A stretch of DNA of 64,000 nucleotides from Natronolimnobius baerhuensis (GTDB lineage: Archaea > Halobacteriota > Halobacteria > Halobacteriales > Natrialbaceae): the NCBI RefSeq assembly GCF_002177135.1, contig NZ_MWPH01000002.1:310001-374000 (forward strand), read 5' to 3'. Of this stretch, positions 8,422 to 16,033 are shown in pieces. Position 1 is the first letter of the stretch, and every line of letters starts with the position of its first letter. Position numbers and translations under genes: made by a program. The notes beneath the pieces were generated by a model. That model saw only the letters and a program-made list of their open reading frames with translations, was not told where the DNA came from and did not search any database.

Positions 8422-8750
8422 ACTCTCGTGTCGTGAGTGTGGTATCAAGTAGCTGCCGACTCGAGGGCTATTTTCAGAAATCGCAAGACTGAGGCGTCTT
8501 CAAGGGGGTGTTGTAGGCCTTCTACAGGTGCCTGATTCTCAGGGTTGAAACCGTTCAGTTCGCTGATTTTCGCTTTTGAGATACACTATGGACAAATTAT
8601 ATATAGTCACTGTTCACTGGTTGTTACCAGCGCCAGAGAAGAACGATGGAAGGGTGCTTGGGATGGGCAGTTTCCCAACCCTTCAACGCGTGTAATGCGT
8701 TGGTGGTGTCAGCGATAATCCTTCCGACCGTTCACGGCGTGTGATAATAC
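8422..8750. promoter_or_regulatory. Divergent intergenic region with pilin promoter
   Basis: The region between the leftward HTH gene and the rightward pilins contains a strong archaeal TATA box, AATTATATATAG at 8595-8606. Transcription should begin near 8630, leaving a leader of about 120 bases. In the leader are an imperfect hairpin (TTGGGA ... TCCCAA, about 8659-8680) and a 32-codon ATG frame at 8646-8744 encoding a hydrophobic peptide that ends 7 bases before the first pilin. Whether that peptide is made is unknown. Confidence 0.55.
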
Positions 8751-9212
8751 ATGGATTTGAAAATCGTACGCGACAGACTAATTGGTGATGGGGAACAGCG
8801 AGCCGTGTCTCCAGTGATCGGGGTCATCCTCATGGTGGCAATAACCGTCATTCTGGCGGCCGTGATTGCCGCGTTTGTGCTGGACCTCGGCGATAGTGTT
8901 GGGCAGGAAGCACAGGCTGGTGTGACAATTGACGTTGATAATACCGACGGTGAGGAGAGAATCACTGTCGAGGTAACGTCCCTTGGGAACGCAGATCACG
9001 TTAATCTCGGTGGCAACGCTATAGATGACTTTGATTCTGTAGATGGTGATGATGTAGATGGTGACGAAGGGTTAGAAGTGGGAGATGTACATACGATCCA
9101 CGATGATTCGAGTAGTGGTCTAGATGGCTCAGGTACAATCACTGCAATTGCTGTAATTGAAGAGGATGGTACCGAAACACAGGTAGCTAGTGAAAGCTAC
9201 GACTTCGACTAA
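8751..9212 (+). CDS. Type IV pilin PilA-like, provirus-encoded (copy 1)
   Basis: 153 aa. A short basic leader ending ERA-like (GEQRA) is followed by the archaeal pilin H-domain [20 protein letters not shown] and an Asp/Asn-rich variable beta domain. This is a class III signal peptide, normally cut by the prepilin peptidase PibD just before the hydrophobic helix; the mature subunit is then assembled into a surface pilus by host PilB/PilC. No ATPase or platform gene is in the element, so assembly would depend on the host. Two bases separate its stop from copy 2. Such genes are common in host chromosomes but unexpected inside a virus of this type. Confidence 0.88.
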   Translation: MDLKIVRDRLIGDGEQRAVSPVIGVILMVAITVILAAVIAAFVLDLGDSVGQEAQAGVTIDVDNTDGEERITVEVTSLGNADHVNLGGNAIDDFDSVDGDDVDGDEGLEVGDVHTIHDDSSSGLDGSGTITAIAVIEEDGTETQVASESYDFD

Positions 9213-9214
9213 AA

Positions 9215-9721
9215 ATGGATCTGAAACCGCTTCGATCAAAAATAGTCGGTTCGGAGGAAGAGCGAGCTGTCTCACCAGTTATTGGTGTCATCCTCATGGT
9301 CGCGATAACTGTCATTCTGGCGGCCGTGATTGCAGCCTTCGTGCTTGATCTGGGAGATAGTGTTGGTCAAGAAGCCCAGGCCGGTGTAACAATTGAGGTT
9401 GACGAGAACGACGAGGTGATTCAGGTAGAAATCACATCGATAGGAAACTCTGATCATGTCAACCTCAGCGGCTCTGTAACCAATGCCGACTGGTACGACG
9501 GTGTAAGCGAGAATGACTTCTACGACACTGGAAACCCAGGTGATGAGATGACTGAACTCGGAGTCGGTGACGTGGTCACACTTGGTGACGGAGAAGATGT
9601 TAATATGGATGATGTTAACAGTCCATCTGGAACGGTTACTGCAATTGCGGTAATTGAAGGGGACGACACAGAAACGCAAGTCGCAAGTGAAGAATTCGAC
9701 TTTAGTTTCAACACTGCATAA
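9215..9721 (+). CDS. Type IV pilin PilA-like, provirus-encoded (copy 2)
   Basis: 168 aa. The leader and H-domain ([20 protein letters not shown] and onwards to [16 protein letters not shown]) are nearly the same as in copy 1, while the C-terminal domain differs in sequence and length apart from the closing TAIAVIE ... TETQVAS block. The pair therefore arose by tandem duplication with later divergence of the exposed domain. Both are probably translated from one mRNA started at the TATA box near 8600. Downstream lies an AT-rich gap 9722-9799 where the two convergent transcripts probably end. Confidence 0.88.
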   Translation: MDLKPLRSKIVGSEEERAVSPVIGVILMVAITVILAAVIAAFVLDLGDSVGQEAQAGVTIEVDENDEVIQVEITSIGNSDHVNLSGSVTNADWYDGVSENDFYDTGNPGDEMTELGVGDVVTLGDGEDVNMDDVNSPSGTVTAIAVIEGDDTETQVASEEFDFSFNTA

Positions 9722-9799
9722 CCAACCCTTTTAGAAGGGGTGGTTTCCCTCTCTATTAATCGTAGCAAGTGCAGAAATAATTACATAATATATTGTATT

Positions 9800-9985
9800 T
9801 TATATACATATTTCGTTAACAAGTTCAAGTTTCCATTCCCCATCGTCGATGTGGCGAACATGAAGGTGATACTCATCCTGTAACTCACCGTTTTCGTCGA
9901 CCAACCCCTCGAGCCGTAGATCATCCTTTGGAATCGTCACGCCCATCGAGTTCCGATCTAGCTGCCGCAATTTGTTCAGTGCCAT
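9800..9985 (-). CDS. AbrB/SpoVT-like small regulator
   Basis: 61 aa from the ATG at 9985. The motif RNSMGVTIPKDDLRLEGLVD (about residues 11-30) is the swapped-hairpin AbrB DNA-binding fold (S-x-x-V-T-I-P-K). The upstream frame extension to 10039 is rejected because a TATA box (TTTATA on the minus strand, about 10010-10015) lies 27 bases before 9985, giving a leaderless transcript. A CCTTGG box overlaps that promoter and three CCAAGG boxes precede the virion promoter. It probably binds these boxes, controls itself and represses or activates the virion operon. Confidence 0.72.
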   Translation of the reverse strand: MALNKLRQLDRNSMGVTIPKDDLRLEGLVDENGELQDEYHLHVRHIDDGEWKLELVNEICI

Positions 9986-10001
9986 AGAGGGCGGGCAACT
10001 T

Positions 10002-10085
10002 ACCTTGGTATAAAGGTTGCTGACTATCGGTTTTGCCAAGGTATCACCAAGGCCCCACCAAGGTTTTGCGGACCCTTTTTATCCG
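10002..10085. promoter_or_regulatory. Divergent switch: four phased CCAAGG/CCTTGG boxes and two TATA boxes
   Basis: CCAAGG occurs at 10036-10041, 10047-10052 and 10058-10063, exactly 11 bases apart. An inverted copy CCTTGG at 10003-10008 is 33 bases (3 x 11) before the first, so all four face one side of the helix. The inverted copy abuts the leftward TATA box (about 10009-10016) for the AbrB-like gene. The direct array ends about 12 bases before the rightward TATA box CTTTTTATC (about 10075-10083), which is 30-odd bases before the ATG of the first virion gene at 10113. This geometry is that of a bidirectional operator for a lysis/lysogeny or induction decision. Confidence 0.72.
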
Positions 10086-10112
10086 ACGTGTTACAGCCCG
10101 TGTCGTTGCACA

Positions 10113-10544
10113 ATGGCAGCAATTAGATCGATTGCGCTCGGCAGTGGCACAGACAATAACGAAGTGGACCTGATCGACATCGGCGCGCTGATCATCCTCC
10201 CGATCATGGCCTCGATGATCTTCAAGGTCTTCACCTGGCAGGTCAACGTCTTCGGGAATTACGATTTCACGGACCCGATCTGGACGATTGCGAGCGCGAA
10301 CATTTCCGTCGCGCTGATCGTCACCGTCTTCTCGAGCGTCTGGGTGCTCGCGACCAACGTCGCGAACCTGCAGACGGATCACAGTTCGTACGAAATCGCC
10401 GTAATTGCGGTTGCTATCGCCCTGCCGCTGGGTGTCGTCTTCGTCCCGGCCGTCGAGGCGCTAGTGATGTGGCACGACCTCATGCAGGTCGCGGCGCTCC
10501 TGTACGTCTCCGGCGCAACCGTCGCCGTCTCCTACCTCGGGTGA
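10113..10544 (+). CDS. Four-TM virion membrane protein (VP3-like)
   Basis: 143 aa from the ATG at 10113, which is placed for a leaderless or near-leaderless mRNA. Four membrane helices are visible at about residues 22-44 (IDIGALIILPIMASMIFKVF), 62-84, 94-114 and 118-141. Position directly before the spike gene matches VP3 of pleolipoviruses, a small internal membrane protein that lines the inner face of the virion vesicle. It opens an operon of overlapping genes that continues to 15289. Assignment rests on topology and order rather than sequence identity. Confidence 0.72.
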   Translation: MAAIRSIALGSGTDNNEVDLIDIGALIILPIMASMIFKVFTWQVNVFGNYDFTDPIWTIASANISVALIVTVFSSVWVLATNVANLQTDHSSYEIAVIAVAIALPLGVVFVPAVEALVMWHDLMQVAALLYVSGATVAVSYLG

Positions 10545-10549
10545 TCTCA

Positions 10550-10675
10550 ATGAGTACAACCACTACTGAACCACGAATCGTCCTCGAGAACTTCGGGGAC
10601 AGTCCGCTGGCGAATCGAATCGTGAGTACGCTCGAGAAGGTCGGCATCCGCCGGGAGGTGATCCATGTCGAGTAG
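10550..10675 (+). CDS. 41-aa protein between VP3-like and spike genes
   Basis: The 41-codon frame starts at the ATG 5 bases after the previous stop and overlaps the spike start by 11 bases. The sequence MSTTTTEPRIVLENFGDSPL then ANRIVSTLEKVGIRREVIHV has a plausible amphipathic helix and haloarchaeal codon use, with no membrane segment. Tight packing in the operon supports translation. Role unknown; it could be a minor virion protein or only a coupler for spike translation. Confidence 0.55.
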   Translation: MSTTTTEPRIVLENFGDSPLANRIVSTLEKVGIRREVIHVE

Positions 10676-12440
10676 CCCACGCCCACAGCCCACAGCCCAT
10701 CGTGACAATCTCGAGCGCGGCGACCAGGGCGACCGCGACGACGAGTCGTCGACGTCCACCTGCTCGAGGCGGGGCTACCTGCAGCGAGTCGGCACCGGCG
10801 CGGCGGCCGTCGGCGTGATCGGCGCGGGTGGATCGAAGGTCGCTCCCCAGTACGCGCCGGTTGGCCGTGCCGAGGCTGCGCTTCCGGCTCTCGCCGTTGG
10901 TGTCGGTCTTGCGGCCAGTTCTGGAATTATTCTGGGTGTCGGATTCGATGACGACGAGTTGCGCGGGTCCGATGAGTTCAGTTCACTGCAGCGGCTCGGA
11001 CTCTGGGCAGACGCGTACGAGTCGGCGATTCAACACGAGGCGCAGGACCTCAACATGATGGGGTTCGTGTCTGATTTCGTTGATTTCGGCAAATCGAACG
11101 CCTACGACGAGGCGGCAGTCGAGGCCGTGCTCGAGGCCGACGAGGGAGCGACCCAAGAGGAGTCCATCGACGCTGCAGCGGATCATCTCGCAGAGATGCT
11201 ATCGAACGGGATTGAGTCGCTGTTAAGAGTCGCTGCACACGCAGATGGGACGTTCCAGAACCTTCTCAGAGATTTCGAGAATATCACTGATGTGGATATT
11301 GAGGAGCCCTTCTATTGGGGGGGAGATCAGATCGAAGACATCGCTGATTGGGGCACGGACGAGTTTACTTATTCGCTATTCGACGGACGCGAGGTAACTC
11401 TCGAGTTCACCTGGCTCGAGGATGTTGACTATGATATTGGGACATCAGATGGTAAACGCACTCTGGCTCCACATCTCAATTCGATCGGTCCGGAATTTGA
11501 GGATGGAGTTTATCACGTTGGAGATGACATTTCAGTCGAGGGGCCTGAAAGATCCTCTTGTCAGCTTGTTAGTGTTGGTCCATTCCCTTACGATGACTAT
11601 GACAATCTTGATGAGGAGACGCAAGAGGAGATCAGCCCTCCAGTGACCGCGGATGAGTACGCCAATCTATACGGACATCACGATATAAACGTCGCTTTTA
11701 ACGACTATGTCAATTTTTACGAGGAGACGATTGCAGAGGTTGAGACCTTCCTCGAGTCGGTTTGGGACGACCTGCAGGACGACGACACGGATCCAGAGGA
11801 CGTGTTGACTGCCGGCATGCTGGCAGAGATGGCGAGCGATCAAGACACGTTCCCGTACGCTGGCGGTTCGCTGGCCGCGCTCGGGCTTCCGCATTCGGCG
11901 CAGACGGTCAGGCTTCGGTTCCCTGAGGAACTGGACGATGACGGCGAACCTGTCGAATCGACCGGAAACTTGTACGCGCATCCGATGCCGAGCGGAGGGT
12001 TCGAAGTCGGCCAAACGGTCGACCCGGACACGGTTGAATCCCGGTTCTGGTATGCGTTTCACGTCGTTGACGACGACGGGCAGCAATCGAGCGAACTCGG
12101 AGAAATCGAACAACCGTTCGAGATCGTCAACGCGGAACGCGTCGAAGACGGTGAGGTAGTCGAAGACGACGAACTCACATGGTCGCAGACGGAGACTGAG
12201 GAACCGCCGGACAACTGGGAGGAAATGCAAGCAGCGCGCGAGGACATCAACCAGTTGGAACAGCAAATAGCCGACCAACAGCACGAGATCGTCGTCGACC
12301 TCGAGGGCGACAGCGGTGGCGGTGGCGGCGGCTTCCTGCCCGACTTCGATGGGAGCGTTGGCGACGTCGCCAGCGCAATCGTCGGCGCACTCGTCGTGCT
12401 CGCTGGAATCTTCGGTATCGGCTATCTGGCCGGGAATTGA
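10665..12440 (+). CDS. Pleolipovirus-type spike protein (VP4-like)
   Basis: 591 aa. A hydrophilic N-terminus leads to a twin-arginine signal (SRRGYLQRVG, Arg-Arg at 35-36) and hydrophobic segments at about 44-55 and 70-93. A large acidic ectodomain (about 95-515) is followed by a coiled-coil stretch (about 517-546, NQLEQQIADQQHEI), a Gly-rich linker (551-556) and a C-terminal membrane anchor (about 567-588). This is the plan of the VP4 spike, which is exported folded by the Tat pathway, projects from the vesicle-like virion and mediates receptor binding and fusion. The middle of the gene (about 11200-11720) is richer in A/T than its ends, suggesting mosaic exchange of the receptor-binding part. 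Confidence 0.85.
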   Translation: MSSSPRPQPTAHRDNLERGDQGDRDDESSTSTCSRRGYLQRVGTGAAAVGVIGAGGSKVAPQYAPVGRAEAALPALAVGVGLAASSGIILGVGFDDDELRGSDEFSSLQRLGLWADAYESAIQHEAQDLNMMGFVSDFVDFGKSNAYDEAAVEAVLEADEGATQEESIDAAADHLAEMLSNGIESLLRVAAHADGTFQNLLRDFENITDVDIEEPFYWGGDQIEDIADWGTDEFTYSLFDGREVTLEFTWLEDVDYDIGTSDGKRTLAPHLNSIGPEFEDGVYHVGDDISVEGPERSSCQLVSVGPFPYDDYDNLDEETQEEISPPVTADEYANLYGHHDINVAFNDYVNFYEETIAEVETFLESVWDDLQDDDTDPEDVLTAGMLAEMASDQDTFPYAGGSLAALGLPHSAQTVRLRFPEELDDDGEPVESTGNLYAHPMPSGGFEVGQTVDPDTVESRFWYAFHVVDDDGQQSSELGEIEQPFEIVNAERVEDGEVVEDDELTWSQTETEEPPDNWEEMQAAREDINQLEQQIADQQHEIVVDLEGDSGGGGGGFLPDFDGSVGDVASAIVGALVVLAGIFGIGYLAGN

Positions 12441-12442
12441 CC

Positions 12443-13048
12443 ATGATTCGACTTTTCCATTTTTCAACCGTGCTGGTAGTGCTGACGCTGGTTAGCGCGA
12501 TGGGCATGGGCGTTATGGGCGCAGCCGCACAGGACAACGCAACTGCACCGGCCAACCAAAGCGACCTCGAGCAGACCGCCGAGACCGTCGACGACGAAAC
12601 GCTGGCCGACACGCTCGAGCACCAGGAGCGAATCGCACTCACCAACCAGACCCGCATCGTTGCTTGGGAGATCACCGGCGGCACCGCACAGGTCGCTCTC
12701 GAGTCGGACATGACCGCCTGGGCGTCGATCTCCGACAACGTCGCCGGCATCGGTCAGGGTGGCGCGGTTCACGTCCCCGAGACGAGTCACCAACTCTCCC
12801 GAACGGAAACAACAGTCGCGACAATGGCCGTCGAGTCCTTCCAGGGCGGCGAGTCGGTCACCGTCACGGTCAACGGCGAGTCGGTTCGCCTGTCGACGGA
12901 GATGGACGAAAGCAGCGACGAGAACCCGCTACAGTACTTCGGCGGCGAATCCGGGCTGTTCACCGGCATGATCATGGCCGTCAGCATGTCCGGCGCGGCA
13001 ACGTGGTTCGTGCTCTGGCGTGAGGAAAGCGGGGTGATCCGTGCATGA
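12443..13048 (+). CDS. Secreted/anchored virion operon protein (ORF6-like)
   Basis: 201 aa from the ATG at 12443; a TTG two codons upstream overlaps the spike stop and is less likely. A Sec signal peptide (residues about 1-30, ending GAAAQ) is followed by a soluble beta-rich domain with heptad-like segments and a C-terminal membrane helix (about 175-193, MIMAVSMSGAATWFVLW). Type I membrane topology with a short cytoplasmic tail. Pleolipoviruses carry a conserved membrane protein gene in this place after the spike; its function is not known to me. Confidence 0.72.
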   Translation: MIRLFHFSTVLVVLTLVSAMGMGVMGAAAQDNATAPANQSDLEQTAETVDDETLADTLEHQERIALTNQTRIVAWEITGGTAQVALESDMTAWASISDNVAGIGQGGAVHVPETSHQLSRTETTVATMAVESFQGGESVTVTVNGESVRLSTEMDESSDENPLQYFGGESGLFTGMIMAVSMSGAATWFVLWREESGVIRA

Positions 13049-13860
13049 GCGCGACCACGAGCGCGACGTTCAGCAGTTGGCGCGACCGATTCACGTATCT
13101 GGCCGCTGAGGCACAGATCCTACTCTTGGGCGTACTGTTCAGCCTCGGCGCGGCGCTGGTGATTTTCCGGCCGTCGCTCCCAGCTGTGCCACCGATTGCA
13201 ATCGGGATCTTCGCGTCGGCGCTGTTGTTCGGGCCGGCGCTGTTCGGCTTTTTCGTTTGGCTCGTCAAGAAGATCCGCGAACGCCGTATGGTGACCGTTC
13301 ACCACATCAACGGCGTCACTGACACCCGCGAGAAGTGGTACGTCGAACCCAAAATCTGGCAGAACAAGACCGTCGAAGGCCCGTCGCCGTATACCGTCAA
13401 CGACGGCTCGGACTTCGAAGTTCGGGAATTCGAGTGGCACGAGGACACTGAAACCCTGATCGTTCGGGGTTGCTACTTCAGCCAGATGGCCGACTCGAAG
13501 CTAATCACGATCAAAGCCATGCTCGAGGACATTCACGGCGACCTCGTCGAAGAGTTTCTGGCAGCGAACCGACTCCGCGGTCGAATCAGCAAGATGGGGC
13601 TGCAGATTCAGAAAGACGTCGTCAACGAAGAAGCCGAAGCCGACGAGCGCGGCATGATGAATCCGAAGACCGCTGTGAAGACTCGCTTCGACGACGCTCG
13701 AGCAGACGCGGAAGAGAACGCGACGGATGGGATTCAGGACGTGAACGGCTACGTCGAGGACTACGCCGACGAGCACGGCATCGACACCGTCAGCGGGCCA
13801 CCACAGACGCGCGCACAGGCCGCAGAACAAGCCGCAACCGATGGAGGAACTGAGGAATGA
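13045..13860 (+). CDS. Virion operon membrane protein (ORF7-like)
   Basis: 271 aa. Two membrane helices near the N-terminus (about 22-42, AQILLLGVLFSLGAALVIF, and 50-72, IGIFASALLFGPALFGFF) precede a cytoplasmic domain of about 195 residues that ends in a charged Ala/Glu-rich tail. The start overlaps the previous stop as ATGA, as does the end with the next start, so translation is probably coupled. It matches the second conserved membrane protein in pleolipovirus operons. Function unknown. Confidence 0.72.
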   Translation: MSATTSATFSSWRDRFTYLAAEAQILLLGVLFSLGAALVIFRPSLPAVPPIAIGIFASALLFGPALFGFFVWLVKKIRERRMVTVHHINGVTDTREKWYVEPKIWQNKTVEGPSPYTVNDGSDFEVREFEWHEDTETLIVRGCYFSQMADSKLITIKAMLEDIHGDLVEEFLAANRLRGRISKMGLQIQKDVVNEEAEADERGMMNPKTAVKTRFDDARADAEENATDGIQDVNGYVEDYADEHGIDTVSGPPQTRAQAAEQAATDGGTEE

Positions 13861-14069
13861 CCTACACGCTACGTAAACTCTACACCGTCTGTGACGACGA
13901 ACGACAGCGACTCGAGGACCGCATCCGCGAGCGCGAGCACGCGAACACACTGACGGCCGCACAACGGCTGGAACTCAGGGAACTACACAAGTCTCACCGA
14001 GAAGTCGAACAGCAACGAAACAGCTACCTCGCAACCCTCGTGGCGCTTCGAGCGCGTGGTAAGCGATGA
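13857..14069 (+). CDS. 70-aa coiled-coil protein in virion operon
   Basis: 70 aa, highly charged, nearly all alpha-helical by appearance (DDERQRLEDRIREREHANTL), with heptads suggesting a coiled coil. Overlaps both neighbours by ATGA. No membrane segment or known domain. It may act with the following ATPase or with the cytoplasmic part of the ORF7-like protein. Confidence 0.65.
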   Translation: MTYTLRKLYTVCDDERQRLEDRIREREHANTLTAAQRLELRELHKSHREVEQQRNSYLATLVALRARGKR

Positions 14070-15289
14070 GCACCAGGCGCGAGTACCGCAAGAACGGGCA
14101 GCGGTTGATGACCGACGGCGGCACGAACGAACAGGAAGCATATGCGGTCGGTGGCTTTCGCGAATGGCAAGATGGCAACCTCGAGCGCGACCCCGACGAA
14201 GTGCTGCCACACTCGGGATTCGTGAGAGACGAGCAGGTCGACCGCCAGCTCACGATGCGAGCGATTCACCACGACGTCGACCGCTGGGACGGCAAGGCCT
14301 CGAAAGATTACCTGGCGGTCGGCAAGAACCGCAAAATCCTGAAAGCTGAGGGTAGCGAGACAGCGCGCAACGCCCTCGAGAACGGCGATACGCTCACGCT
14401 GAAACACTATATCGGCGACCCCTCCCAAGAGGCTGACCTCGCTGGGATCAAAGCGGTCACCAGGCTGCAGGAGATCGTCGCCGGACCGGCACCCGTGATC
14501 GTCCTCCTGGGCGAGATGGGCGCGGGCAAGACCGACTTCGCTGGGCTGTTGGGTCAGCTCCGTGAGCGATGGGTCGACGGTGATCTGCTCGTCGGCAGCA
14601 ACATCCGCACGCTCGACCGGATCAACCGCTGGGTGCGAGAGGACGGCAGCGTCGAAGACGGCTGGATTCCGCACTACCCGCTCCTCGAGGAGTGGGTCAC
14701 CCAAGACGGCGACCCGGTACACAACAGCCAGCAACCGAAGCTATTCATCGGCGACGAATTCTCGAGCAATGCCTCTGGAACCGGCGAAGACGGTCACAAA
14801 GTCCGCCAGAAGATGGGGCCGCTCGTCTACAAGATCCGCAAGTACGGCGGCGCACTCATTTACATTGCTCACGGCGAGTCGTCGATTCACCCGATGCTCT
14901 GGCGCGTCGGCACGATTATCAAAAAGAAGTCGCAGAAACGCGCTATCGTCGCAGACCGCGTTTCCGGTGGAACGCTCCAAGGTATCGATCCGCGACCGCT
15001 CGAGGGTATCCCACCGACGGACTGGAACTACAACACCAAGGACGAAGCCGATTGGAACTGGGAAGCGCCGAGCAGCGGCGACAAGGAAGACGACGCAATC
15101 GCCGAAACGGACATCAAGAAGGTCGCTGCGTGGACAATGGAGGAATGCCGACGGCAGGGCATGTCCCCACGCGAAACCGCCGAATTCGTCCCGTACAGTC
15201 ACACTACCGTAGGAAACTGGTGGAAAGACATCGACAACGGCGGCGAGAAGGCAAACTGGGTTTCCACTGTTGAACAGGTGATCGCATGA
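14066..15289 (+). CDS. P-loop ATPase with C-terminal HTH (VP8-like)
   Basis: 407 aa. Walker A GEMGAGKT at residues 149-156 and Walker B KLFIGDE at 225-231; the following FSSNASGTGEDGHKVRQKMG resembles FtsK/HerA-like or Zot-like packaging ATPases. Near the C-terminus is a helix-turn-helix (SPRETAEFVPYSHTTVGNWW, about 367-386). Pleolipoviruses keep a putative ATPase (VP8) at this operon position, thought to act in genome handling or packaging. The start overlaps the previous gene by ATGA; this is the last clear gene of the operon. Confidence 0.82.
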   Translation: MSTRREYRKNGQRLMTDGGTNEQEAYAVGGFREWQDGNLERDPDEVLPHSGFVRDEQVDRQLTMRAIHHDVDRWDGKASKDYLAVGKNRKILKAEGSETARNALENGDTLTLKHYIGDPSQEADLAGIKAVTRLQEIVAGPAPVIVLLGEMGAGKTDFAGLLGQLRERWVDGDLLVGSNIRTLDRINRWVREDGSVEDGWIPHYPLLEEWVTQDGDPVHNSQQPKLFIGDEFSSNASGTGEDGHKVRQKMGPLVYKIRKYGGALIYIAHGESSIHPMLWRVGTIIKKKSQKRAIVADRVSGGTLQGIDPRPLEGIPPTDWNYNTKDEADWNWEAPSSGDKEDDAIAETDIKKVAAWTMEECRRQGMSPRETAEFVPYSHTTVGNWWKDIDNGGEKANWVSTVEQVIA

Positions 15290-15408
15290 CGGCGTCGGGA
15301 TGTAACGCTGTAAAGCGCAACCGTCCCCCCTTTAGACATGGGCTGCGTGGCCCGCCAGGGCCTCGCAGGCTCGGCCCATCGCGACGCTCGTCTCACAGCC
15401 AGCGGAGG

Positions 15409-15420
15409 TTTATATATAAC
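15409..15420 (+). promoter_or_regulatory. TATA box upstream of the ExK nuclease-like gene
   Basis: TTTATATATAAC lies in the 278-base gap after the ATPase gene. Transcription should begin near 15440, about 130 bases before the ATG at 15568. The gap upstream (15320-15400) is GC-rich with self-complementary stretches (GGGCTGCGTGGCCC, and AGGGCCTCGCAGGCTCGGCC), which may end the virion operon transcript. Confidence 0.5.
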
Positions 15421-15567
15421 GGCGCGCGAGGCGCGTGCGAATGTGAGCCTCGCTGGCCGGTCGACGACGATCTCCCGCCAGCGGTTTGGTGGCTCACTCG
15501 CCCTGGTCGAACGCGCTGGGTCTGGTCCGAACCAGTGACCTATGCAGAAGGTCAGAATTAGAAACCG

Positions 15568-15951
15568 ATGAATCGATCAAAACGCGCGAATCACTTCGGA
15601 ACGATCTGCGAGAAGCGCATGGCGCGGAAACGTCGGTTCGAACTCGCCCGCTGCAGCTGGCACGATGCGACGTTCCAGAACGGCACACCCGTCGAGATTA
15701 AGAGCACCATGCTCGAGCACAGTAACGGCCAGCCGGGGAATTTCAAGGTCTATCGGGCCTATCACGACAAGCTACGACGGAACGACGGCTGGTACTGTTT
15801 CGTCGTCTACCGGCCACACGGCCGCTCGGGGTTGACTGTCGTCAAAGACAAAATGGTGCGAGCGTGCGATCTCCCGCTGCTTCGGTGGCACGGGGGCGGC
15901 GATCACCGTGGAACTCAACAATCAAAGATATCTATCGGCGACATCTTCTAA
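15568..15951 (+). CDS. PD-(D/E)xK nuclease-like small protein
   Basis: 127 aa, basic. The core is WHDATFQNGTPVEIKSTM (residues about 31-48) with the ExK pair in VEIKS, preceded by Asp in WHDAT, then a helix and a beta strand (GWYCFVVYRP). This is the layout of PD-(D/E)xK endonucleases and Holliday junction resolvases. A second ExK-type protein is encoded at 21728-22180. It could cut viral replication intermediates or foreign DNA. The distance from the catalytic Asp is short, so activity is not certain. Confidence 0.55.
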   Translation: MNRSKRANHFGTICEKRMARKRRFELARCSWHDATFQNGTPVEIKSTMLEHSNGQPGNFKVYRAYHDKLRRNDGWYCFVVYRPHGRSGLTVVKDKMVRACDLPLLRWHGGGDHRGTQQSKISIGDIF

Positions 15952-16033
15952 TTTAGTCTTGTTGTGATTCCAAACCAGAGACAGGTTTCAGAATCTATGC
16001 TGCACTCCATATCCCTCGATAGTTATCTCCAAA

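Noticed and set aside
8751-9721. Viral pilins as archaellins
   Set aside because: The [16 protein letters not shown] core is the PilA-type H-domain, and no fla/arl accessory genes are near.
15286-15561. 91-codon frame starting by ATGA at the ATPase stop
   Set aside because: The first half is Arg/Pro-rich noise over GC-rich self-complementary DNA and a TATA box lies inside it. The second half (WPVDDDLPPAVWWLTRPGRT) looks more protein-like but has no start of its own.
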